64,000 nucleotides of DNA from J054 sp965221985 (GCA_965221985.1 OZ244928.1:186001-250000), one strand, 5' to 3'. Shown: positions 17,695 through 26,789, numbered from the stretch's first letter. Numbers and translations are program-made. The notes: generated from the sequence alone by a model not told the origin.

Positions 17695-17943
17695 CGACCG
17701 GGGCAAGCCGCAAGCCGCGTTCGGGATTCTTGGGAGGAATAGGAATCACGGCTAGCAGATCACCCCGGCCGCCAAACTCTTGAGTTTGGTTCTTAGCAAG
17801 CGGGCGGTAAACACAGTTATCTAATAGTTCGCCGGCCGGCGCTATTTGGATTTACCCCTGAAACCCCCGGAAATACTAGAGCTTGGGCTTGTAGTCCCGG
17901 CTATCACGCGGTCCGACAAAGTTGTAGGTCGCCATCAATAGAA
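17695..17943. other. Convergent intergenic region
   Basis: No convincing gene. It holds an inverted repeat CCAAACTC-TT-GAGTTTGG at 17772-17789 followed by TTCTT, a weak candidate terminator for the sigma pair. Confidence 0.4.
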
Positions 17944-17979
17944 CAAAAAAAGCGCCCAGTTCAAAGAGAACTGGGCGCT
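17944..17979 (-). terminator. Rho-independent terminator of the CbiX-like gene
   Basis: Perfect 12-bp stem AGCGCCCAGTTC (17951-17962) / GAACTGGGCGCT (17968-17979) with a five-base loop. On the minus strand it is followed by seven T residues (17944-17950 on the plus strand are A). It lies about 20 bases after the stop of the minus-strand gene ending at 18000. Confidence 0.92.
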
Positions 17980-17999
17980 GGTGAATCTGGCGACTTGCC

Positions 18000-19172
18000 C
18001 TATTGCAAGCTTGCGCTCACATCATCTTCCAGCTCTTCCCGGACCGTCTCACCCATCCATTTCATGAAATTGTCGTGGGCGACTAGCCCCTTCTTGTTAA
18101 ATTTGAATTCCAAACCTTTCAAGTCCTTGCGTAGCTTGGATTGAATCGTCCGAGTACCGATCAAATTAGTAACAATCAATACTCTTTGCCCTTTTGCAGT
18201 TGCATTTTCCACCATGGCTCGCAATTTCTCGACATTGGCATCGCGAATTTCCGGTGGCGCATCATCTTGCAAAGTAATGCCCTGTACCCCGGCGAAATCA
18301 CCATCTTCACGCATGATCTTCGCCAAGTTCTCAAGCTCCATTAGGGCCTTCTCGTTGTCGTCGGCGAAGGTCGGGCCATGCGCGGCGATGATTACAAACT
18401 CGTTTTTCGAATCTTCACTGATCTCGCCGGCATGATCCAACAGGATTTCGGCAATCAAGGGGTCGTCTCCGGGCGGATCCGCGAATAAGATTTTCGCTTT
18501 AGTCTCGACAGGTCTTACGCTGGCATAGGAGGCTTCTTCTTCAAGGCCGAAAATATACCGCCATTGATCCAACATCGTGTTGTAGCTATTGGACACAATG
18601 GGAACGACGACTATTTTCTCCGCCCCCGCCGCTTCGATATCCTTTATAGCCAATTGAATATGATCAGACATCATCATGCTCATGCCCGGCGCCATGGCCA
18701 TGGGAAAAATACTCGAGAAACCTTCCACTTGCTTTTTAAAATTCGCGTCGGCATTGCGAAAACCATGCAGCAGTAGCAACACGCCCTGCGACCCCCGTAA
18801 ATCGTCTTCGCTGAGATACCACGCGTAGTTAGTACCCATCATCTCCATACTCAAGCCGATCTCAGCGTCGCTATATTTTTCAAACAAAGGAATTTTTTCA
18901 CGCAGTTCGTTGGCAATCTCGGGCGTCATCTGATGCTTCATACCAAATAATCGGCGCCCCAATTCGTCAGGCTCACTGTCATGACTAGCCATATCGTGGT
19001 CATCGTGGTCCATCTTCTCGTGGTCCATGGAGGCATGATCCATCGAGGGCTTGTCTTTTCCGGCCTCGCCCGCACCCGCATGCGCGCCCGCGAAAGACGT
19101 CAGCGGCATCCCGAGTAACAAACCAAACACCACGGTAAGCAGAATCGACCGCATTCTAAACATCCTATTCAT
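18000..19172 (-). CDS. Exported CbiX/SirB chelatase-like protein with MDH-repeat metal-binding N-terminus
   Basis: A 390-residue protein with a signal peptide (residues 1-29), a Met/Asp/His-rich stretch at 44-64 (repeated MDH units, HDDHD), a helical linker and then two similar halves. Each half has a hydrophobic strand ending in HG: VLLLLHGFRN (131-140) and FVIIAAHGPTF (259-269). This resembles the CbiX/SirB class of cobalt and iron chelatases, which are normally cytosolic and lack such an N-terminus. GGAGG precedes the ATG at 19172. The gene has its own terminator. A paralogue lies at 44807-45952. Family call is from motif resemblance; activity on tetrapyrroles is an inference. Confidence 0.6.
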   Translation of the reverse strand: MNRMFRMRSILLTVVFGLLLGMPLTSFAGAHAGAGEAGKDKPSMDHASMDHEKMDHDDHDMASHDSEPDELGRRLFGMKHQMTPEIANELREKIPLFEKYSDAEIGLSMEMMGTNYAWYLSEDDLRGSQGVLLLLHGFRNADANFKKQVEGFSSIFPMAMAPGMSMMMSDHIQLAIKDIEAAGAEKIVVVPIVSNSYNTMLDQWRYIFGLEEEASYASVRPVETKAKILFADPPGDDPLIAEILLDHAGEISEDSKNEFVIIAAHGPTFADDNEKALMELENLAKIMREDGDFAGVQGITLQDDAPPEIRDANVEKLRAMVENATAKGQRVLIVTNLIGTRTIQSKLRKDLKGLEFKFNKKGLVAHDNFMKWMGETVREELEDDVSASLQ

Positions 19173-19259
19173 TGCCTTTTTCCTCCGATAATTCTTCGTT
19201 GGCCTCAACCAGTCACTATTTCTACTTGTTCAGTGGCCACCGCATTGACCATTAGATTT

Positions 19260-19277
19260 TCGAACATTCATGTTCGA
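19260..19277. promoter_or_regulatory. 18-bp palindrome in divergent promoter region
   Basis: TCGAACAT-TC-ATGTTCGA, perfect 8-bp arms, located 88 bases upstream of the CbiX-like start (19172) and about 250 bases before the M13 peptidase start. Size and symmetry fit a dimeric repressor or activator site; no regulator gene is adjacent and no matching promoter could be assigned. Confidence 0.4.
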
Positions 19278-19530
19278 TTCTTAGTCGAAGCCGTGGCGCA
19301 AATCAAGGCAAATCTTGATGATTGGCTTCCAATTGGTTGCCCACCGACTTAGACCTTGCCCGCAAAGGCCCGGCCAGTCTTGCTGCATCCCGCCATCATC
19401 GCAGCACTGCAGGGCCGCTCGATCTTCAAGGACTCTGGCAAGCGCCATTGCCGGCGGCCGGAATGCAGCATGGCACGTCCACAGCGCCGCCGGTAACATC
19501 AGACTTTGTCAACTCTGGATGCTCGCGAAA

Positions 19531-21558
19531 ATGCGCCATAACCTTCCGCTGCTGAGCTTACTAACGCTTTCGGCCTGCGTAATTTCACCCGCGCAAAGTC
19601 CACCTGAAACGCTCGGCTTCAACGTCGATGAGCTCGACTCAGCGGTAGATCCCGCAGCGGACTTCTACGCCTATGTCAACGGCAAATTCCTCGCGCGGAC
19701 GAAAATACCGCCAGAATGGTCCAGCTATGGCGTCATGCAAGTGCTTTATGAACAAACGGAAGCCCAGCTACTGGATATCGTGACGGCTGCGACATCTTCA
19801 ACGACTACACGGACCGACGGCCAGAAAAAAATCGGCGACTTGTATTCGAGCTTCATGGATACAACTCGGGTTGAAGCGCTAGGTCTTAGCCCTTTGACAA
19901 AAGAACTGCGGCAAATCGATTCCCTCTCTAGCCATGCAGAAGTGATGAGTTACTTTGGCCGAGGCCTGCGGCTTGGCCTGCAGGTGCCGATCAATTTCTA
20001 CATCGATGCCGATGCCAAAGATCCCGAGCGGAGTCTTGTTTACTTTTGGCAAGATGGCCTGGGTTTGCCAGACCGAGATTACTACCTGGAAGCCAATCCA
20101 CAGCTTGAAGGAGTTCGTGAAAAATACCGGATGCATATTGCGAGAATGTATGAGCTCGCAGACTGGAAAGATGGCGAAGTCGCCGCGGCGAACATCATTG
20201 GGCTAGAACAAGGTATCGCCGAGCAGCATTGGACCCGGGTACAAAATCGTGACCGCGAAAGAATCTATAACAACAAATTTAGTCTCGATGCTGCGAACCG
20301 ATTGAGCCCCCAGTTCAAATGGTCTGCCATCTTGCACGCAGGCCAATTTGGTGAATTAGAAACTTTTGTCGTGGCACAAACGGACTATTTTTCAATCCTT
20401 GGCAAACTCGTATCAACATCGCCTGTCGCGGACTGGAAAAACTATCTTCGTTTTAAGCTGCTAAAGGCCTACGCCCCCTACCTTAGCCAAAAGTTTGTCG
20501 CGGAGGATTTCGATTTTCAGCGCAGGGTGCTACGAGGACAGGAAAAACCACGGGAGCGCTGGCAACGGGGCATTCGACTGATAAACGCCAGCCTTGGTGA
20601 GGTGGTCGGCCAAGCCTATGTCCAGCGGCATTTCGCACCAAGGGCTAAGTCCCGTATGGAGAAACTGGTGGAGAATCTTCGCAAGGCCTTTGCTCAATCC
20701 ATCGACACCCTGGATTGGATGAGCGAGCCGACCAGGAAGCAAGCCCATGAAAAACTTGAGAAGTTTAGAGCCAAGATCGGCTATCCGAACCGCTGGCGCG
20801 ACTACGGAAAATTGCGGATCGAAAGGAATGACCTCGTCGGTAATGTCCGGCGCGCCCGCGTTTTTGAACATGACCGGCAGCTTGCGAAACTCAAAAAGCC
20901 GGTAGATCGCGAAGAATGGGGAATGACACCGCAGACTGTGAACGCCTATTACCGCGCCACTTTGAACGAAATAGTCTTTCCAGCAGCCATTCTTCAGCCA
21001 CCATTTTTTGATATGGATGCAGACGATGCGCTGAATTACGGCGCCATCGGTGCGGTGATCGGCCACGAGTTTAGCCACGGTTTCGACGACCAAGGGCGTA
21101 AGTTCGATGGTGACGGCCGACTGCGTGACTGGTGGACGTCAGCCGACGCTCAGGAGTACCAGCGCCGGGCGAGCCGCTTGATTGAGCAATACAACAAATT
21201 TCAGCCGCTGCCTGATGTTTCAATCAACGGAGAACTAACCCTGGGCGAAAACATCGCCGACTTGGCGGGTGTTGTGGTCGCCTACCGCGCCTACCTGCTG
21301 TCATTAAACGGCAAACAAGCGCCCGTGATTGGCGGGTTTACCGGCCCGCAAAGATTTTTCATCGGCTACGCCCTGAGCTGGAAGAACCAGTATCGCGAGG
21401 ATTTCCTGCGAGAGATATTACTGAGTGATCCGCACTCCCCCGCTGAATACCGTGTTCGGGGCGCTCTACAAAACATGCCAGAATTCCACGAGGCGTTCAA
21501 AGTCGATCCGTCTGCTGCCATGTATCTCGGGCCTGAAGATAGAGTCAGTATTTGGTGA
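19531..21558 (+). CDS. M13-family zinc metallopeptidase lipoprotein (neprilysin/PepO type)
   Basis: A 675-residue protein starting with a lipoprotein signal (LPLLSLLTLSAC, lipobox LSAC), so it is lipid-anchored in the envelope. The domain shows NAYYRATLNEIVFPAAILQPPFF (the NAYY substrate-binding motif), the zinc motif HEFSH (about 512-516) followed by GFDDQG, and the third zinc ligand in GENIADLAG. M13 enzymes cleave oligopeptides. The frame is open back to 19315, but the lipoprotein signal begins at 19531 (or 19519), so the upstream part is probably leader. Downstream comes the CpeT-like gene. Confidence 0.9.
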   Translation: MRHNLPLLSLLTLSACVISPAQSPPETLGFNVDELDSAVDPAADFYAYVNGKFLARTKIPPEWSSYGVMQVLYEQTEAQLLDIVTAATSSTTTRTDGQKKIGDLYSSFMDTTRVEALGLSPLTKELRQIDSLSSHAEVMSYFGRGLRLGLQVPINFYIDADAKDPERSLVYFWQDGLGLPDRDYYLEANPQLEGVREKYRMHIARMYELADWKDGEVAAANIIGLEQGIAEQHWTRVQNRDRERIYNNKFSLDAANRLSPQFKWSAILHAGQFGELETFVVAQTDYFSILGKLVSTSPVADWKNYLRFKLLKAYAPYLSQKFVAEDFDFQRRVLRGQEKPRERWQRGIRLINASLGEVVGQAYVQRHFAPRAKSRMEKLVENLRKAFAQSIDTLDWMSEPTRKQAHEKLEKFRAKIGYPNRWRDYGKLRIERNDLVGNVRRARVFEHDRQLAKLKKPVDREEWGMTPQTVNAYYRATLNEIVFPAAILQPPFFDMDADDALNYGAIGAVIGHEFSHGFDDQGRKFDGDGRLRDWWTSADAQEYQRRASRLIEQYNKFQPLPDVSINGELTLGENIADLAGVVVAYRAYLLSLNGKQAPVIGGFTGPQRFFIGYALSWKNQYREDFLREILLSDPHSPAEYRVRGALQNMPEFHEAFKVDPSAAMYLGPEDRVSIW

Positions 21559-21649
21559 TATAAATGTTGCTAGAACTTCCTGAACACAACGGAAACGAGG
21601 TCTTGCTAGGCGAGTGCGAATCCATAACGGCGACTATAAGACATACCAC

Positions 21650-22678
21650 ATGATCACCAAGAAAAAATTCCATTTTGCCAGAATTAGCAGCCGCAATTTA
21701 TTGATGGTGCTGCTGGTTCTTGTCGCCCAACTAGCGATCGCCGACAACCGGCTTGACGAGGATCTTCAGCGCTTCCTCACGTGGTTCCCCGGCGAATACG
21801 ACAACCATGAACAAGTGTGGCAGGAGGAAATCGACAAAGCGGAACATCCGCATGAACACCTGCATCACATTTTTTTACCCGTCAAAGCCCCGGAAATAGG
21901 CGATAACAGCTTTTTCGTGCAACAGTATTTAGATGCGGATCCCGAGAAGATCTATCGGCAACGCTTGTATCAATTTTCTATAGACAAAAAAGAGAACGCC
22001 CTACGCTTAGATATTTATTCGTTTCGCGACGAGCCGAAGTATCGCGATAGCCACCTAGACCCGGAGCGTTTGCTTGACATTAAACCGGATGAACTCATTT
22101 CTCGCCCAGGCTGCGAAGTTTACTGGAAATTTCAAGGAGATCATTTCAAGGGCTACATGATCGATAAAGCCTGCAACTTTATATCCGAACGCAGCGGCAA
22201 GCAGATTTTCATTACCGACGACTTGAAACTCACGCCCAATGAAATCTGGATTCGTGATGAAGCCTTTGACGCCGAAGGTCAGCGCGTTTTTGGAAATCTC
22301 GATCGCATTCATCACAAGAACCGAAAGGTTCGTTACTTCACCGGCTGGGGCGGCGTGAAAAAAGCTGGGCCGACGGCGGACAAAGATGACGACGAATGGC
22401 ATTTCATGCGCGACATCGTGATCCACGATGAAGGACAAACCGTACCCATCATGACCGAAGACGGTGAGCGCAGTGGCTACTCACTACAGCTGGCGCGCTT
22501 AACCTACCAAAATACGAGAGCACCCATTTTGAAACTTGGACTGATCGAAGACAGCTCCGGCTATACCGTTTCCTACAGCTGGGCGAATTTGGATGCGTCA
22601 CGAATTGGGATCAATCTGCGCTGGGCACAGCTTGGGGTGACGCTCAAGGCTGAAAACACCGCCTTCGGGTTTCGTTGA
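21650..22678 (+). CDS. CpeT/CpcT-like exported protein
   Basis: A 342-residue protein with a signal peptide (LLMVLLVLVAQLAIA after a basic ITKKKFHFARISSRN). The mature part opens with DLQRFLTWFPGEYDNHEQVWQEE, matching the start of CpeT/CpcT chromophore lyases (W-x-x-G-x-y-s-N-x-x-Q), followed by a beta-rich calycin-like region with CEVYWKFQGDHFKGY and a C-terminal ISYSW-type strand. In cyanobacteria these proteins attach bilins to phycobiliproteins; in heterotrophs the role is unknown. ATG 21650 is chosen over GTG 21614 because it begins the signal peptide. Confidence 0.65.
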   Translation: MITKKKFHFARISSRNLLMVLLVLVAQLAIADNRLDEDLQRFLTWFPGEYDNHEQVWQEEIDKAEHPHEHLHHIFLPVKAPEIGDNSFFVQQYLDADPEKIYRQRLYQFSIDKKENALRLDIYSFRDEPKYRDSHLDPERLLDIKPDELISRPGCEVYWKFQGDHFKGYMIDKACNFISERSGKQIFITDDLKLTPNEIWIRDEAFDAEGQRVFGNLDRIHHKNRKVRYFTGWGGVKKAGPTADKDDDEWHFMRDIVIHDEGQTVPIMTEDGERSGYSLQLARLTYQNTRAPILKLGLIEDSSGYTVSYSWANLDASRIGINLRWAQLGVTLKAENTAFGFR

Positions 22679-22757
22679 GTTTCACAAGCAATTGCCTGTT
22701 GCCTGAATTTGAGCTCTAAGCTGCGTACCGCATACCTGAGCTGCTGGGTAAAAAGGC

Positions 22758-23819
22758 TTAGCTGTCAACGGCTTGGAAAAATTCCAGCCATTCCCCATTC
22801 GGTCCGCGCAGCGCCAACAATTCAACATCGCCGTAAGGCAATAGGGGCACTCGACCACGGTAGCCAAGCGCATAACCGGCATTCTGCAGGCGCGCCGCTA
22901 GGGCGGACAAATCGGCGACCGGAAATCGCAAGGCCATCACGCCCAAATTTGGCGGTTTGGCCAAGGTAGAAAAGTCGCGGCCCGTTAAGCCGTCAAATTG
23001 AATCAATTCAATGGAACCATCGTTAATCCCCTCGGGATGTACAATGACGGTATGCCGACTGATTTGATTATTCAGATTGCTGGGCAAGCCTAGAACATTG
23101 GGTCCGGGTGCCTCGCTAGGACCCTGGGTTTCCACGTAAATCTTAAACCCCAGCAAGTCACGATAAAACGCCAGGGCTTCACCCATATCTCGCACGATTT
23201 GGGTGGAGTTAAAGCTGCGGCTAAAGCGCCGCAAGTTTGGCCAGCCTTCTAGCGGAGGCTCCACACGCTGAATTAATGCAAAGACCACACCGTCGGGCCC
23301 GCGGCCTAGCCATTCGCGGACCACAAACGGCCCGAAACCAAACTGCACCGGGTCGGCAAAACCCTGCCAGTTAAGGACCTGCAATTCGGCAAAGCGCGCA
23401 TCGAGATCCTTAACCCGGAGATTCAAATCGAAGATCCCGCCCGTTTCCCAAGTTTGGCCGTTGGAACGAATTTGCCGCTGTTGGGCGCCCTCAAAGGCGA
23501 CAAATCGAATATAGCCCGAATCGCTGCCGGGGTTGCTCATCAGCAGTTCATCGTAGCTAACAGATTTGGCCAGGCCCCAAGCCTCTAGACATGCAGACGA
23601 ACCCTTAGCTCGATGGACGACGGCCCAGGCGCCAACCGTTTTGAAAGTTTCCTCCCAAATACCAAGATCGGTGACGCTGACCACCGCTTCGCGCCAACCC
23701 GAGATATTTGGAAATGATTCCGCAAACAGCGTTTGTGGTGCACACAGGGCCCAAGCCAGAAATAAACTAGCCCAGACTTTGGCAGGACGCCGATGCTGCT
23801 GCCTATATCTCAATCGCAT
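22758..23819 (-). CDS. Exported two-domain VOC (glyoxalase/dioxygenase fold) protein
   Basis: A 353-residue protein: basic start, hydrophobic signal (VWASLFLAWALCAPQTLFA), then two vicinal-oxygen-chelate modules (about 37-190 and 200-350). The second shows the usual VRDMGEALAFYRDLLGFKIY and PNGEWLEFFQAVDS ends. VOC proteins bind a metal and include glyoxalases, dioxygenases and epimerases; the metal ligands here cannot be fixed with confidence. Export is unusual for the fold. The ATG overlaps the end of the upstream hydrolase gene by 17 bases, making it the last gene of a five-gene operon. Confidence 0.75.
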   Translation of the reverse strand: MRLRYRQQHRRPAKVWASLFLAWALCAPQTLFAESFPNISGWREAVVSVTDLGIWEETFKTVGAWAVVHRAKGSSACLEAWGLAKSVSYDELLMSNPGSDSGYIRFVAFEGAQQRQIRSNGQTWETGGIFDLNLRVKDLDARFAELQVLNWQGFADPVQFGFGPFVVREWLGRGPDGVVFALIQRVEPPLEGWPNLRRFSRSFNSTQIVRDMGEALAFYRDLLGFKIYVETQGPSEAPGPNVLGLPSNLNNQISRHTVIVHPEGINDGSIELIQFDGLTGRDFSTLAKPPNLGVMALRFPVADLSALAARLQNAGYALGYRGRVPLLPYGDVELLALRGPNGEWLEFFQAVDS

Positions 23820-24636
23820 CCTCGTCCTCCACAAACGCGGCCACCGCGGCCACCAATCTCGATCCATGCAATTCAAAAATGCCACGGTTCATCTCCATGA
23901 ATTCCACATAGCGGGCAGCGGGCAACAGTTGCGCGGCAGTCCGGGTGGCCGCGGTGAGCGAGCTTTCGACATTGATCACCAATACTGGCTGGCGAACTTT
24001 GGGTAAGCGCGCCTCGGCGGGATACTCAAACATGGACTTAAAGCCATACCACGCAGTATCCCCTGCGCGCAGCTCTTCCACAAAATTGACAAAGGCAGAT
24101 TCCAGAGGCGCCCCCGCTGCCCGATTGTTGACGGTAAATCGCCAGCGCTTGCGCAAGCACTCGAGATCTTCCGTCAATAACTTCCCGTATCCCAGCCCTT
24201 CCGATTGCGCTTGACGTTCTTCGGCGGAAAGGAAGGGAAAAGTGACGCTAATCAGTTTCGGCACCCGTTTAGCCCTGCCCAAGGCCAGCTCCACGGCCAC
24301 GGCCGAACCGGTATGAAAGCCGAGCGGAATAAACCGACCCACGCCTTGGGTCTGCAGCGCATCAGCCACCGCCCCCGCATGCTGAGCTATGCTGGCCGGC
24401 TCATCCAGGCCCGCGGAAGACCCATAGCCCGCGAGGTCCGGTGCAATAATCGATGCACGCCGCGACAAGAGTTGCGCGAAACTCTCAAAATACCGACCGG
24501 AATACGGCACCGGATGCAAGCAAACCACCGGTGGCTCATCCGCATCGGGTGGACCCGGCCATATGCGCAGATGCAACTGACCCAGACGCGTATCGGCGTA
24601 GCTTAGGCGCGGCTCTTGCTGATTGTTGTTACTCAT
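23803..24636 (-). CDS. Alpha/beta hydrolase
   Basis: A 277-residue protein with the oxyanion-hole segment VVCLHPVPYSGRYF (HP instead of HG) and DLAGYGSSAGLDEPASI. At the nucleophile elbow, IPLGFHTGSAVAVELAL, the expected G-x-S-x-G reads G-F-H-T-G, so a typical serine nucleophile is not present. This could indicate a non-hydrolytic or lyase-type member. The C-terminus has RYVEFMEMNRGIFELHG, which may hold a His. Third from the start of the VOC operon by position, between two VOC genes. Confidence 0.75.
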   Translation of the reverse strand: MSNNNQQEPRLSYADTRLGQLHLRIWPGPPDADEPPVVCLHPVPYSGRYFESFAQLLSRRASIIAPDLAGYGSSAGLDEPASIAQHAGAVADALQTQGVGRFIPLGFHTGSAVAVELALGRAKRVPKLISVTFPFLSAEERQAQSEGLGYGKLLTEDLECLRKRWRFTVNNRAAGAPLESAFVNFVEELRAGDTAWYGFKSMFEYPAEARLPKVRQPVLVINVESSLTAATRTAAQLLPAARYVEFMEMNRGIFELHGSRLVAAVAAFVEDEDAIEI

Positions 24637-24653
24637 TGCTATGCCGCGTGCCT

Positions 24654-25121
24654 CTAGTCGGAAATGCGCTGGTTAACTTCGATAAAGTATCCGTCGGGAT
24701 CGAAAAAACTACTGGTAATCACCCGAATTTCGCCACCGCCCGGCTTGGGCAAAGAAGTTTCTTCGGGCTCGGCAATGAGCTGCGCGCCGCTTGCGCGCAC
24801 CCGTTCGAAGGTAGCTCGCACATCGTCACTGGCCATCACGAAGGCGACATCGCCAATGGATAAACGTTGACGATAGGGACCAGGATCGGGTTCTTCGGGT
24901 TCGGTCACCTGCATCAGGCCAATCATGCCAATCCAAGGATCGTCAGCCTGCATGATGACCAAATGACATTTGGCACCGGGCTGAGCGATGGGCATGACGA
25001 CACCGCTGAGTTCTAGCTCGCTGTCATAGAAGATCTTTAATCCGAGAGCATCCCGATAAAACGCAACAGACTTCCTAATATCGCGTACCACTAGCGTCGT
25101 TCGCCGAACAATGGTTTTCAT
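24654..25121 (-). CDS. VOC-family protein (glyoxalase/bleomycin-resistance fold)
   Basis: A 155-residue single VOC module: TTLVVRDIRKSVAFYRDALGLKIFYDSE at the start and DVRATFERVRASGAQLIAEPEE with FDPDGYFIEVNQRISD at the end, carrying the C-terminal Glu metal ligand. Its start overlaps the stop of the upstream reductase gene by four bases (ATGA), showing translational coupling. Reaction unknown; see the operon context of two other VOC genes. Confidence 0.85.
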   Translation of the reverse strand: MKTIVRRTTLVVRDIRKSVAFYRDALGLKIFYDSELELSGVVMPIAQPGAKCHLVIMQADDPWIGMIGLMQVTEPEEPDPGPYRQRLSIGDVAFVMASDDVRATFERVRASGAQLIAEPEETSLPKPGGGEIRVITSSFFDPDGYFIEVNQRISD

Positions 25122-26161
25122 ACTGTCGTCTCCTCGGGTTTGTGGACGCAGACAATTTGTTTGCCGGTATTTTTGCCGGCGTACAGACCGATAAGTGCCT
25201 CGGGCATTTTCTCAAAACCCTCGATAATGTTTTGCAGGGGACGAATTTCTCCGCCACGAATCCACCCAGCCATGCGTTCTTCGGCGACGGAAAAACCAGA
25301 CTCATGGTTATACACGTAAAAGCCCCGCATACTGGCATCGTGGCGGCGCAAGCGAGTGTAGTTTCGCGGACCGAATGGCTCCTTACGAGTGTACTCAGAG
25401 ATAGAACCACATAACACCACGCGCGCACCGTGACGAAGATTTTCCAGCGCCGCTTCCAGAATTTCCCCGCCCACGTTATCAAAGTAAACGTCCACACCGT
25501 CGGGGCACGCCGCTAGAATTTGCGCCGGTAAATCGTCGCGCCGGTAGTCAAGGGCCGCATCGCAACCCAGGTCAGTTAAGAGCTGACACTTCTCAGTACC
25601 GCCAGCGATACCGACCACCCTCGCGCAGCCCAGGGCTTGGGCGATTTGCACAACCAGGTGCCCCACACCACCCGCCGCACCGGACACCAGCACGGTATCG
25701 CCCTTGCGGGGCTCCCCCACCTCCACGAAGCCACAATAAGCGGAGTAACCCGTCATACCCAACGCGCCAAGGGCAAGGTGCGGCGGTAGATCATCCGCCC
25801 GGAAAATATAGAAGCGTTCGGCCGCCTCCGCCTGGGTAATACGATGGGTTTGCCAACCCAGCTGTCCATGCACGATATCGCCCACGGTATAGTTCGGATG
25901 CCGGGATGCGACGACACGAGCAACCCCCCGACCGTGAATCACATCACCAATGGCCAGGGGCTCTCGTTCAGCAATTCGGGCGCCACTCATATACATCGCC
26001 ATCACGGGCGCTAGGGACAGATACAAGCTTTGCAGCAAAATTTCCCCATCACTTGGCTCACCCACGACTTGTTCGCAGTACAAAAAATCTTGTGGCCGCG
26101 GCGCACCTCGCGGACGGGCGGCAACGACCCATTGACGGTTAATGACGTCGGGCGATTGCAT
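25118..26161 (-). CDS. NADP-dependent medium-chain oxidoreductase (alkenal/2-alkenone reductase type)
   Basis: A 347-residue zinc-independent MDR-family enzyme. It has VLVSGAAGGVGHLVVQIAQALGCARVVGIAGGTEKC, the NADP-binding Rossmann motif (A-A-x-G-x-V-G), DYRRDDLPAQI and VYFDNVGGEILEAAL. The layout matches prostaglandin reductase / leukotriene B4 dehydrogenase-like proteins, which reduce alpha,beta-unsaturated carbonyls. No structural-zinc cysteine cluster is visible. Coupled to the downstream VOC gene and 15 bases after the upstream VOC gene. Confidence 0.9.
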   Translation of the reverse strand: MQSPDVINRQWVVAARPRGAPRPQDFLYCEQVVGEPSDGEILLQSLYLSLAPVMAMYMSGARIAEREPLAIGDVIHGRGVARVVASRHPNYTVGDIVHGQLGWQTHRITQAEAAERFYIFRADDLPPHLALGALGMTGYSAYCGFVEVGEPRKGDTVLVSGAAGGVGHLVVQIAQALGCARVVGIAGGTEKCQLLTDLGCDAALDYRRDDLPAQILAACPDGVDVYFDNVGGEILEAALENLRHGARVVLCGSISEYTRKEPFGPRNYTRLRRHDASMRGFYVYNHESGFSVAEERMAGWIRGGEIRPLQNIIEGFEKMPEALIGLYAGKNTGKQIVCVHKPEETTV

Positions 26162-26176
26162 GCAGCACCAATAGCG

Positions 26177-26644
26177 CTAGGCAGCGCCGTCGCTCAGTAT
26201 CTTGTAGATCACCACTAGATTACCGTCATGATCGACGATACCGATCTCCCGGCCAATGCGCCCATCATTGGTTTCCAGCCGTTCTTCCGGATAGACTTTT
26301 AGGCCCTCGGCTCGGGATGCCACCAATACGCCATCGATATCCTCGATGTTCAAAACCAAGGCGTTGCGCCGGGGCATGGGCGCCGCCGGCAGGTCGATGC
26401 CGACGATTTCCGTCAGAGCAAGGCTACGAGCTTGCTCTGGATTCGCGGACAGTACGCAAAAACGAAGCGCCGCCCGGGCGGGTATTTCAAAAACCGGATA
26501 GGAATAGGAGGCATCCTCGGAGTCCTTTATGAAATCGACCTGAAATCCGAGCACATCGCGATAAAAGCGTAAAGCCCGGTCCAGATCCGCCACCACGATA
26601 TTAGCGCGCTGCAGACGCAAGCCGGTTGCGGGAAGTTCAGTCAC
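26177..26644 (-). CDS. VOC-family protein
   Basis: A 155-residue single VOC module: RANIVVADLDRALRFYRDVLGFQVDFIKD at the start and RIGREIGIVDHDGNLVVIYKIL at the end. The GTG at 26644, preceded by GGTGG, gives a length equal to the other single-module VOC protein in the operon; the frame stays open to another GTG at 26689. First gene of the minus-strand operon, divergent from the MFS gene at 26790. Confidence 0.8.
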   Translation of the reverse strand: MTELPATGLRLQRANIVVADLDRALRFYRDVLGFQVDFIKDSEDASYSYPVFEIPARAALRFCVLSANPEQARSLALTEIVGIDLPAAPMPRRNALVLNIEDIDGVLVASRAEGLKVYPEERLETNDGRIGREIGIVDHDGNLVVIYKILSDGAA

Positions 26645-26789
26645 TATTGTCCACCATCGAAACCTTAGGATTGGCCGAAATGGTATCACCCGGCGAAAAA
26701 ATCATGACAAGGCGCGCCAGGTCTGCGACTCTAGAGACGAAATAAACAAGCTACGAAGTCATCAAGGCTCGGGGAGGCGCGGCCAAGCG

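Noticed and set aside
19315..19530. N-terminal extension of the M13 peptidase frame
   Set aside because: The extension is Arg/Cys-rich and the lipoprotein signal peptide begins only at 19519-19531, so it is treated as untranslated leader.
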